Positions 1-14,080 of a DNA stretch of 36,292 bases are shown here, piece by piece. A program made the position numbers and the translations under genes. The stretch is from the NCBI GenBank assembly GCA_013365325.1, contig JABVXV010000478.1:1-36292 (forward strand). The letters run 5' to 3'. Below the pieces are notes generated by a model. It searched no databases. It saw only the letters and a list, made by a program, of their open reading frames with translations, and was not told the DNA's origin. The DNA is from Dipetalonema caudispina (Eukaryota; Nematoda; Chromadorea; Rhabditida; Onchocercidae). How positions within the stretch are numbered: the stretch's first letter is position 1; every line of letters starts with the position of its first letter.

Positions 1-2541
<2,541 letters not shown>

Positions 2542-5048
2542 GTAACTGCAATAACAGCATACGACCATTTAAATGAACTGGGACAGAGAGTCGATTTTCC
2601 ACTTATATGTTATTCACATGCTGGCTTCGGGAATTTGAAAAAGTTTCTCATTACTTGTCGAAATGGCCAAACAAATGCTCAGTTTAAAAATTCAAGTAAA
2701 ATTTCATACTTTAATAATGGTCGATAATTTGATCTTTTCGAATTCCCTTTAAAAATAATTAAATTTGTTCATTTCCAATTGATTAATTCCATAATGATCA
2801 ACTATTCTCTACTTTCAATCTAGCCATTTGTCTTTATCATTTTTTGTTTGAAATTTTGAAATTAGTATATTGTATCACATTTTTCAGATGGTAATGGAAT
2901 ACAAACGCTTCGTGCGCATGAGGTCGTTTCGATGGCCTTGCAAATACTAAATGCTATGATACATTTGCATAATTTCGGCATTATTCATAAAGATATTGCA
3001 ACAAGGTGCAAATGATCCATTTACTTTTTTTTCCTTTTCTTTAATTTGTTTCTTCTGTCAACAAAATTAAAAAGGCTTTTATTATAAACGATCATTTTAC
3101 ATGACCTAAATATTTATCCAATTACTTAGATTTGAGTTTATTGCACTTCAAATATGAATTGAATTATAAAATGTAATATTATACTCTTGAATTATCATAC
3201 GATTACTTATCTAATGAAGTTTTCATTATTGATTTAAGTAATATATCTTAAGGTTTTTTTTTTTAACATATCTGATCAATTTATAGTAAAATTAGATGAA
3301 GATAGCTATAATATCATAGTGTTAAAATTGAAAATTTAATTTTGGTAAGTGTGTAATTTATTTGAAAAATAAATCAGTAATTCAATTGTGTGAAATTCTT
3401 TGCAAGAGCAAACAGAGCATTTCATTTAAGAAATGGAAAAACGAATAACTAATTTTTTGCCTTAATTAACATTCAATTTAATAGATGATTGATTTTTCAG
3501 GAATTGCTTAGTATCAAAAGTTCGTGATCATGATGATCTATTTGTACAAATTTGTGATTCTGCATTAAGTAAAGATTTTTTCCCTGATGATTATCACTGT
3601 TTGGGTGATAATGAGAATAGACCGATGAAATGGATGGCACATGAATCATTAATTCATAATTCGTTTAATAGTTCTACAGATGTGGTTAGTTCTACATTTC
3701 TCAATGTATCATATCATCCATTTTAGTGAATAACACTCAAACTTTTGCTCTTTTTATTTATCAGAGATAATTTAAATTGAAACGGTAATCGAATAAATAC
3801 AATAATTAAAGAATTAAATCAATGAGACAAATAATGGAATATATTTTGAAAAGTTTATGTGAAATTTTGCTTTCCAAATTATATAAAGAGAATGAAAAAC
3901 AGCAAAAAAAAAAGTTTGAAATCTTTTTTTTTTTTTTTTTTTGTGATTTTAGTGGTCGTTTGGTGTAACACTGTGGGAATTACTAACTTGTGGACAGCAA
4001 CCATATTCGGAAATTGATCCCGATGAATTGGCTACAGTTCTGGAGCAGGGCAAACGATTATCTCAACCGTATAGTTGTCCAGATGAGCTGTAAGTTTTTT
4101 TGTTTAAAAAAAAAAAAAAATTAAAAAAAAAAAAGATTTTCATCTCTTTTTTTCTCGTCATCTTTTCAAAGTAAGCATATTTCAATAATTTCAAATTTTT
4201 CGATACAGTAAAAAATGGAAAAAAGTGTCAATTGTTTAGCAATATTTTAAAATTATCCTTGACCTCATTAATAATATTCCATTAATAAATACTAAACATG
4301 ATGAGTTACTGAATATTAACTTATTTAACTTCTATCAATTTTTATTTCTTTTTCTATCGATTATTTTTTTTTTGAATGTTTAGTTTATTACATTATTTTA
4401 AAAAACATATTAAACTGTCAGATTTAAATTATTTATACAATGAATATCGCAGCATAGATTGTTTCTGATCATAACATTTTTATATTTTTTAAAAAGAATT
4501 TAAGAAATTTACATACATATATATCAATTTTTTATAAATTATTGGGTCTTAAATGATAATCGAATAATATGTTTTGCAAGAGAAATCATCCGTAAAAATA
4601 AATTTATACTTCATTACCTTTGTCATTCGTATAGTCCTTTCATACTGCATTAATCAATATTTTCGACAAATAAATTATCCTTAAACGTCTTAAATGCATC
4701 ATTTTAAGCAAAATTAAATTCCAAATTGTATCCAAATTTGAAATTTAAACAATTTGAAATTTTCATCAAATTATGATTATTTTTTCTATAGTTATCCATA
4801 CAAATACATATATCATAGCAATTGAAATGATCAAATGTTAAGAATGAATGATTAGTTGATCTATTTTCGAAAAAAAAAAATTGAAATTTAAGATTAAATT
4901 CGCTCGTAATGTTAATCTATAGACTAAAACTTGCAGGTATGGACTTATGTATTGCTGTTGGCAGCTCGATTCTCGAGATCGTCCCACCACACAACAACTT
5001 CTGATTGCTCTACGGGAATTTAATTTACAACTTTTACAGTATATCTAA
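2542..5048 (+). CDS. lin-18: RYK/LIN-18-family Wnt receptor pseudokinase, 3' part (5' exons missing)
   Basis: Encodes the last 234 residues of a RYK/Derailed/LIN-18 receptor, a single-pass Wnt co-receptor whose cytoplasmic tyrosine-kinase-like domain is inactive. Exons: 2542-2695, 2888-3005, 3501-3684, 3953-4089, 4937-5048; all phases agree. The translation starts late in the N-lobe (GNLKKFLITCR), then shows IIHKDIATRN in place of HRDLAARN, DSALSKDFFPDDYHCLGD in place of the DFG segment, the RYK signature LGDNENRPMKWMAHESL, DVWSFGVTLWEL, and CCWQLDSRDRPTTQQL. It ends LLQYI-stop, close to the end of vertebrate RYK. HKD and the lost DFG glycine are RYK hallmarks and argue for a pseudokinase. 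The extracellular WIF domain, membrane segment and glycine loop are not in the window. Assignment to RYK rather than another kinase is near certain; strict LIN-18 orthology is inferred. Confidence 0.94.
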
Positions 5049-5604
5049 AAATATAGCACTAAGAAATGGAAAAATTCAATTATTCTATTGTTTTACTAAA
5101 TTTTGATATCATTTTAAGTTAAGCAAAAGATAACTAAAACTTTTATCATAAAGTTTGTTGGAGCAAAAAGGAAGAAATTAACATAATATTTGTTAACAAT
5201 TTACAACCTTTCTAATTTAATGATATACTTTTCAATATTTGTTTATCCTTTCTTTTTTAATCAAATTTAAAATTTGAAAGAAAGCATCATTGTTTTCCAC
5301 TGTAAAATACAATTCTGTTTGAGTTCAAAATATAAAGGAATTGAGAAGTGAAACTTTTTCAGACAATACAAGAGAAGAAATTTATAATTTAAAAATTATA
5401 ATTTTTTTTTCATGTATATTTCTAAAAATAATCATTTTTTCATTAAATAATATAAAATTTCAAATCCATTTAAATGTGCATTTAGATAGTAATGTTTCAT
5501 TGATTTAAATTATTTACGCATTATTAATTCACTTTTAATTTCTTGTAAACATAAATAAACTGATAATCTCATACTTTCAAGATAAAAGCTTTATTATGTT
5601 TCCG

Positions 5605-5640
5605 TTTTTTTTTTTTTTTTTTCTCTCTCTCTCTCTCTCT
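5605..5640. repeat. Poly-T run followed by (CT)n
   Basis: A run of about 17 T residues passes directly into nine CT dinucleotides. It is simple-sequence DNA downstream of the RYK-like gene; no function can be read from it. Confidence 0.95.
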
Positions 5641-6612
5641 TAAAATAAAAGGGATTGAAGATTGTAATGCTATGTTGGATTCATTAATTTATTTCACTTT
5701 TTTTTTTTTCTTTAATCTTAATCTATCGTCTATCAAATACCATTAGTTATTACTTTAAGTAATAATATATTGTCAGTATAAATGTATAACTATAATAAAT
5801 GTTAGAAAAAAATCATCGATGAGATTGATACATATGGCATGAATGTAATAAGAAATGCATATATTCCAAAAGAATAAATGAATTAATTATACTAGTAATG
5901 GAATTGGTAATAAAATTTTTCAAGAAATAAGAAGGTAAAATTCAGAATTTAACCTTTTACAAATGTGCAGCTGAAATGAATGATGAAAGATCATCCATAT
6001 TAATTGGTAAAATCCAACAATATATGCTCGCTAATGATCACTTCAATAATAAACATAACCGATATGGTTGAAGTAATAATGGTAGCTTCAAAGAAATTTA
6101 ATCTTCGTAATTAATTTTCGAAATAATTGAAACTATATGCTGAAGTTATTTGGCCAAAACTTTCTACCATCCACTTTTGCTAATTAATTAATTGCTAATG
6201 ATGTATTGAAAAAATTTTGGATTTGTTATTTTGGGAAAACATTAGGGAAATTGTACAATGAAATGATAATTTAAAAAGAAAATATACTCTATTAAATATA
6301 ATTATTATCATAAAATATATAATTTAATCTTCTGTCAAATAGACTAACTAAGAATATCTTTTCTAAAGTTATCTTTTTTTTCTAGTTTAATTATTTTAGC
6401 TTTTGAAATGAAAAAAGAAAATATGTTAATTTTTATTTGAGAAAGGATTGAAGAAAGGATGATTAAATTCCTAAATGAACATAATTGATTTTATTTCAGC
6501 ATCATAATTAAAGAAAGGATATGTGAAAAGTTGATTTGTATTATGAAATTTTTCGATTGATTATAGGATAAATTAAATTTTACGAATCCTTTAATTTCAC
6601 TATGAAAATACC

Positions 6613-6657
6613 AAATTACCACATGTGACAAATTACCACATGTCACAGATTACATGT
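6613..6657. repeat. 17-bp tandem repeat containing CACATGTG E-box
   Basis: Two adjacent copies of a 17-base unit (AAATTACCACATGTGAC at 6613-6629, AAATTACCACATGTCAC at 6630-6646) differ at one base. A third, shortened copy (AGATTACATGT) follows at 6647-6657. Unit 1 contains the palindrome CACATGTG at 6620-6627, a canonical bHLH E-box form; unit 2 changes its last base. It lies about 700 bases upstream of the secreted-peptide gene, so an enhancer role is possible but inferred. Confidence 0.85.
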
Positions 6658-7336
6658 TTTTCTCGGTAGTGGAAAAATAATTTCCGATATTAGGTATATC
6701 ATTTTTAGTTTGTGTTGTTACATTAATGATGATAGGTAAAGATCGATCAATAATACTTAAATGAATATATAAATAAAATCATATTTTTTTTAAAATGTAT
6801 TTTCCTTCTCTAGGAAATAAATTAATAATTCATTTTCTTTTTTTTTACAAAATAACGAGTATCTTGCGATGGAGAAATCAAATTACTAGAAATCATCTCT
6901 ATGAATAAATAAAAGTTTATTTTGAAAAAAATGATGATCAAAAATGAAAATGTTACATGATAATGTCATTATATTTTTATTAAAATTTATCGGAACTTAT
7001 CAAGATAAAACTTTTCTTCCTAGATGTGTCATTTTTTTTTTTCATGTTTTAAATGAATATTACTTTTTTTTTGCTTGATTTTATTGGTTACATTTCATAT
7101 TCAACAATTTATGAAGTAGTAAGTTTAGACAAATTGAATGAACAGAAAAGAGATGAGTGAAAATTCATACTATTCATTGGTCTAAGGAAATAACACAACC
7201 GGAAAAAAGCTAAAGAAAGGTGGAGCCTGATAGCTTATCCCGGAAAAATAAATCTTGATAGGATAGCCATTTAGTATTCTATGAATATATTAGCATTACT
7301 ATTAACCAGTTCTCAATTCTTCTTGGTCCAATAAAC

Positions 7337-8641
7337 ATGAAGTACATATTTTCCATAGGTATGCTATATCATTAATTTATCATTATTCAATTTAATCATT
7401 TCCTGATTTCTATTTCATTTTTCAATCATCTATAATTTAGAAACCATTTACTGCTTGCGTTCAATTCCCCTTTCAGTTATTAGCAGTGAAAATAATTAAG
7501 ATTGATTGAACCCTCTGATACATTCACTAGACAAAGGTTGGAAGAAGAAAGGTTATTGCACTATTAAGAACGGTACAGGGATTAAACAAATATATCGGAT
7601 ATATATATATATATATGTAAATTCCCTCCAAAGCAAAGAAGAGTTACTATTAGCATACCGGATATATATATTGTTTAATCCGGTAAACGTATTTTTGATT
7701 CGAACAAATTTCATCTTTCATATTGTAAGCTTAATCTCCAATATTTTGCTAAAGAAAATCATATTTCTGATTCAGGATAACTTAACTTTTGAATTATTCG
7801 ATGCTTTTGTAGTATGAAATTTGATACGGTACTATTGTAAATAATTTCTGAAATTTACATATTAACAAACAGTGAGATCATTTTATAATTAATCAAGATT
7901 TTTGTTTCATAATTGATGATAGATGTACGATGTATGATGATCTTATTAGATCGGTTCATTTTATTTTATTTTCTTCTTCTGGTTTTTTTCTAAATATCCC
8001 GTAATTGTTCACTTAAAAATGTGAAATTTCATAATACTAATTTAATCTTGCATAAATACTATAACATTAAATTATGTTTGCAAGTACTATCCACTTATTT
8101 TATAGAGTATGTTTTCCATTTTGGCGCAATTGTCCATCAAACATAACAACGAACGAAGGAAGAAGGATGAATAAGCTATCACATTCAATCCAATGATATA
8201 ATCAATTTTAAATTTCACTATTCAAATATTGATTAAGCCTAACAATAAGATTATAAACAAATGATTTGAAATTAAATGAAATGAAGGATTCAAACATTAG
8301 TTAATCATTGCAGGATTAATTTCACTTCTGTTGAATCTAATAGTTGCTTCACCGATCATATCAATATGGGGAAATTTACCGAAGAATACGGCGCAATCGG
8401 TTGAAACATTCTTAGTTGAAACAAATTTTGTTCAAATGTTAAAGTGTGTTTAGTGCCTTATATTTCAGATAGATTTCAATTACAGTATTTTTTTTTTACT
8501 AATAATTTGACTGATTTCACATTACAGATGAAGAGATCGGTTTATGGATTATATCACCATTTACCCGATTTCGGCCATGATGAAGAATCTAAATCATGGA
8601 TTTATACACTACCATCAGTTTATCGCCTCTGGTCGAAATAA
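7337..8641 (+). CDS. Putative secreted peptide precursor (neuropeptide-like), unrecognised family
   Basis: Three-exon model: 7337-7358, 8314-8399 (or 8414), 8528-8641. Exon 1 has a good donor (ATAG|GTATGC) and joins exon 2 (acceptor TTGCAG) in phase to give MKYIFSIGLISLLLNLIVA, a convincing signal peptide split by an intron, probably cleaved near Ala19. The donor ending exon 2 is weak (GTTGAA, two in-phase copies at 8400 and 8415), giving 73 or 78 residues. Exon 3 (acceptor ATTACAG) starts MKRSVYGLYHHLPDFG and ends LPSVYRLWSK-stop. The Lys-Arg pair is a possible prohormone cleavage site that would release a 34-residue acidic/aromatic peptide with no Cys and no C-terminal Gly for amidation. 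An AATAAA at 8745-8750 is well placed for polyadenylation. I do not recognise the family; neuropeptide or small secreted effector are both inferences. The exon 2-3 junction is the weak point. Confidence 0.6.
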
Positions 8642-9439
8642 TTAACTTTGGAATATTCTTATTCCTGAACAATACCTTCATCCCATTCTGTAACATTATT
8701 TTATATATAATTGGTGATTTTTGATCTGCATACCAGTTATTTTTAATAAAGGATTTGCAAAGAGCACTTAATGCTTGAGAATTCTGAACAGGAACTGATA
8801 GGTTCATTCCCAAATATGCTGTGGGTCACTTAAGTAATACTTCCTAATATTTACGCATTAGCTTTTATTGCATCTCTTACATTTTATTAAAAAACAACAT
8901 GAGATTACGACAGGAAGATACAACATGTAGGGAAACTACTACTCTAAATCCGATCGATTCATTAAAACTGCATTCACGTGTTACAACGAAATAAACTATA
9001 TTTTTTAAACCAAGAAGAAAAACACAAAACTTGAGCTTATAAATTAAGAATTTCAACTCATTAAAGTGAAAGTTATCATCACTACTAAATCTCATAACAA
9101 TGTAACTGATTATTCTTCTAAAATAAGCTGCTTGGAACGAATCTCGAAAAGTTTGGGAAATTGTTAGCTAGTAACTTCAAGAGGATGAAGAAAAATACGA
9201 AATCCTCGAAAAAAGAAAAACATCGAAAAATCGGGCAATATATACAATTCTATCTGAAATTCCGCTCACTTTTGGTCATAGACTCCGAATATGATTTGGT
9301 TACTGCGCCCTCCAATCTACATATTCAATTCACCGCCTCTTTTCAAATAATCTTTTGATTTTTAAAAATTCTGGATACTCATAAAAAGAAACAAAATACA
9401 CAAACAACAAAAACAACGCATCAATCTGGAATTGCCTCA
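8642..9439. other. Convergent 3' flank between the peptide gene and Nup133
   Basis: This 800-base interval holds the 3' ends of two convergent genes. AATAAA at 8745-8750 (plus) fits the peptide gene. For Nup133 on the minus strand I see no AATAAA close to the stop; the nearest one I noticed is near 8863-8868, more than 550 bases away, so its 3' UTR may be long or use a variant signal. Open frames at 8877-9095 (minus) and 9161-9358 (plus) show no splice sites, domain or signal peptide and are not called. Confidence 0.6.
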
Positions 9440-12400
9440 TTAGGTGACTTTTGTGCCTTCCCTACCTGAGATACTTCTTCTAGCAGCTTCTTCACTGGTC
9501 CGAAGTAAAACACCGAATAATTCGTTGTGAGTAAATTCTGTCAAGCATTCAGCCAGTTCCTTAGTATCAGGTATCAATTCTAGTTTCCGATCGCTTGATA
9601 ATTCAACTGAAATAAAATAAATATAATTAAAAAGTAATTTTAAAGCATTGAAAAAGATGTAAATCAAATACGGGAGGACATTTTCCACAAATAATAATCA
9701 TTATCAGAAAGTACCACAGGTAGTAATCCTGTCCAACAATTCGTTGTAAACAGTTGGATATCTTGGATCATCATCACGTGTTACTTTTTTCCAGTAGTCG
9801 CTGTTCGCCCTTATAGCAGCTATCCATATTTTGGTTTGTAAAGAACGTACCAGCTCACCCGTTCGATATGATGGCTCTTCGTCCATCAGTGTTGATAATG
9901 TGAGCAGTGAGCTATATTAAAATGTCGCAATTACTCATTTTAAACGAAAAAATCTTATCAAGACATACATAATGAAGGCATTTTGATAAGTTTATTTAAT
10001 GAGGGGGCTTTTTGTAAAATGTTATCGGTATCTTTCAAAACAACAAATCACCTAGGATAAATATATTCTCAAAATATGTAATGAAGTGCAACACTTTTTA
10101 CATCACTGTAAGCCAGCAGCTGCTAGACAATTATGATCAAAATTGAGGCATTACTACAGAGTGCTTTTGTCTTTTGTAATCGAAAAGTGAAATACTGTAA
10201 AACTCTATTAATCTATTAAATTAAGTAAAGAATTTACTCAAAACAACGATTAACATCACATGACGCATTATTCAAATGTGCTCTTATAATCTCTTCTGCT
10301 GTACATGACCGTATTTTTGGAGTCGGATCGGATGAATCAAATTTCTGAAAAAACTCAGTGTTATTTAAAATAACAGTAAGCGATCTGCCGATTTACTAAA
10401 TTGGACATTGCATTTTTTTTTTTTTTTTCAATGAAGATTCTTAACTGAATGCTCTGTTTGTTTCGTTGAAGGATAATTTTTTTTCAAATTGTTTCGTTAT
10501 TTACCATTTCTAAATTAGGATCAATTTTCTGTTGAAGTTTGATCAAATTGAGATCGCATTTAACGCCTTCCAAGAAATTGTTATCCACTTCATCCTCGCA
10601 AAGAGCAGAAAGCTTTGCAAAGGAAAGCAAACGCTGAAATGCAACTATTCATTTGATCGGTGACTTCATTTGGAATCCTCCAGAATTTTTATGAGTTCTG
10701 CTTGCTTATATCGATTTAATAAGATTTAAGCTGGAAATGGATAAGGAATTAAGCAGGCATCTCATCTATAACAACCCAGTATCTTTAAAGGAACAAATAT
10801 TTTTGGGAATTTCTGAACACTGTAGATCTTTATAAGTTCGAAACTAACTCTTTTCAGTATAACATCATCGTTTGATTTCCGTGAGAGCGCTTTAAGAGTG
10901 TGACATGCCTGGAATAAAAGCTATATAAAAATGACATACTTTTATCTGGTTTACTACGCGCTGCGGATTCCGTTTACAAGGAGAACAGGCAACAGACATC
11001 AGTTCTGGTAAGAATCAAGCTTGTTTTTTGTAATTGCAAGGAAATTATTGACAATAATTCACCACTAATAAACTATCAAAGAAGTAACAAAAGTTGATGC
11101 TTCAAGTTAAAAAAATTCAAAGGGTAATTGATTCAGGAAGAATAAATCACGACTGGTTATCGAATAGAGCTAAATACCACCCAAGGTGCTTTTATAATAA
11201 AGAGCATAAAGACGGAAATCTTAATTTTGAAACTTATAAACCACAACGAAACCTTAGCAAAATCGCCATTTTCAAGATCACGCATCCATCCAACATTAGT
11301 TTGTGTTGCGAAGAAAAGATCTGCATCCGGCTCTTTCATTTCCAGCAGATCTCTCACATACCCTAAAAAAACAATACTAAACATTCCTTGTACTGGTGGT
11401 ATTGAATCATTTCTTTGGAAGAAAAAAAATTACCATTTTCCAGATAATATTCGTATAACATATTGCAAAATTCGCCAGAACTGAAGAACTCCTTGTATTT
11501 TTGGATTTCAGCTTTCCTTTCCAAATCTGGTAAAGCACATGCCAATCGTATTACAGTTTTGTAATCCTAATGAAAAAAACTTTACAAAACGAATTACGAC
11601 AAAAAGTACAATTATTTCATAAAAAAAATAATTTTTTTCATTATTGAAATGGAAGCTTCGACAAAACTCAAAACTTCTAAATCAAAATTAGAATAAAAAC
11701 TAGTTTAAAAAATACTCAAATTCAGAAACTAATAAAGATCATCGACGCTGCAATTCTATTTACTAATTTAATTTTGATTTAGAAGTTTCGAATTCTTTCG
11801 AATGCTATATGTTCTTTTCCAACCTTTTGTTCCAGTCATATGAATGTTGCATATAATTTTTTAAAGACATGTTTAAAAAACAACAAACCTGATAACGTTT
11901 GGCTAATTCCAAAGCAATTGCATGTTCAGAAATTTCCAAAAATTTGGCCACAATTGGTGAATTTTGCCGATCATCGAATGCTTGTTCATTCATTATGAAG
12001 GCAGCAATAAGTACACCTTGTTTCAACAATGTTGCGTATTTCGGGCAATCACGACCAGCTTGGTCGATATAGTTGAATAGTATGCTCAACTGAAACGAAT
12101 AGCTGAGTAACATTTTAACAAATTTAAGTAAATGAAATCGTTAAAGCACCAACATGTTTTATGAACGGCTTCAATATATGTTTTTCCTGCGTCCATCGTA
12201 AATCATTTTCTATATCAAGAACGGCATCACTGCGACATTCATCAATCGTTTCCTTTCCAATAATCAAAACAGTACCAACATATTCAATACATTCCAGCTT
12301 ATAATCCAGTGATTCATTATCATTCTCTATAATTTCTTCTTCTTCTTCGAAAAGTCCATTGAAGAGCTCCTCAATCCGAGAAACCTGAAATGGAACAAAC

Positions 12401-14029
12401 ATAAATGTTATTAGCGATTCTTTAGTTAACATATTTCGATATGATAAAGCTTTTGCATTAAAAGAACTCATCCTGTTGCTTTTAATGAAGAGAATTTAGA
12501 AGTTCAGAACCATACAAAACTTGGTTATGAAAAGCTTAAAATAAAAAAAGCTTACTTCTCGGAAGAAGTAATCATATAGAGTGAGCAAATCTTGTTCCCC
12601 ACCGATGCTTTCTTTCCGCTTCGATAATATTCTTTTCAGGGCTGCATCGAAAACGGCTGAGCGATTTTGCTAAAAAACAAATCCAAAAATTCAAAATAAA
12701 ACTTATGATTGCTTTTGTAAATTCTGGATAAATTTATTGCATGATTTTTTCAAATCTGAAATTTCCAGAAAACGCCAAATACAATACCTTACTCCATTTG
12801 TACAGTGCAATCGCAATATCAATCTTCTCAATTAATTCAACAATTTGAGAACGTGCGCTACGCGACTGAGAAAGATTAGTTATAACAGTTCGATTCAACT
12901 GAAACAATATACAATATCACATGTATTTTAAAGTGAGGCCCAGCAAGAAGTTATTAAAACTAGAGTTTTTTAACTTATTGTATTGGATAAAAAATTGCAG
13001 GAAAGAAGCTACTTTAACGTCGAGGCCAACATTTTTGATGAAAAGAATGAACATTGCCAACACTCTCTTCTTCTGTTCTTCCAAGTGCACTTCCAATAAA
13101 AATGAACTTTTAGAGGTTATTTGGTCTATCACAGCTCCTGCTGAAAAATGAATACAGTTACAGCTAGCTCCCATCTAAAAATTTTGATACAAAGCAGATA
13201 ACAAAGAAGTAAATGAAATGAAACTTGCAGTGGGATGAACGACCAACAGCATTCCAACGCTCATCATTCGGAATATCGTCAGCTAAGTCAATTGCATATT
13301 CTACACATATTTGTGCAATCCCAAAATGCCGATTTTCCAAAAGTTCTTGCACCATACTATTAGCTTCATACTATAAAAATGTTTACTTCATAGTACAGAA
13401 CCAATGTAGCAGTTCAACTAAGACTTCTTATTATTTGAATCAGATGTTCTCGAGCAGTACTGAGTTGTTATGCACGGACTCTTCAGTCACTCTGCTTCCA
13501 CTTCTCACATGCCAGCCAAACTAAGCAAATGTACCATTATCAGAAATTTACCAAGAGATGGATAAAGTGATAAAATTAATTTATTCTAATTAATTCAGAA
13601 ACCAAATCAACGTACCAAGTCAGCTTTTGAAAAGAGGTAAAATGCCAGGGCAAATACGCGACGATCAGTTGTGATGCTCGATGGATTAACCGAATGAACT
13701 TCCATCTTACTCATTTGTGCTATAGTTTGCGCCAAATTTGCATCAAATCCTCTGCAATTTATCATTTGCAATAGTAAATAATCTATGCAACAGATTATAA
13801 TCAATTCTTTTCAAAACACGAAGTTACCTAGGAAGTAATCTCACTCGTTGCAAACCACTTTCTTCCAAGAAAACATAACAATATCGAGCATCACGACCTG
13901 TAATGCTTCAATAGAACTTATGTTATCAAAAGTTTCATACATGTTAATGCTGAATCTCTCAATAAAGTATTGCTTTTTGTTTTTTTAATATATTTTGATT
14001 ACTGTGTTCTGCCTAGCTCATGCTGTCAT

Positions 14030-14080
<51 letters not shown>

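Larger units (their letters stand above)
5049..7336. other. Gene-free interval between the RYK-like gene and the peptide gene
   Basis: About 2.3 kb of AT-rich sequence with no supported exon. The left part must include the RYK 3' UTR; an AATAAA lies at 5554-5559, about 500 bases after the stop, and I cannot tell whether it is used. A T-run followed by (CT)n lies at 5605-5640, and a 17-bp tandem repeat with an E-box at 6613-6657. The right end should contain the promoter of the plus-strand gene starting at 7337. Confidence 0.7.

Noticed and set aside
9161..9358. Plus-strand lysine-rich open frame in the convergent 3' flank
   Set aside because: Begins at a non-ATG codon, low complexity, no domain; probably antisense to the Nup133 3' UTR.
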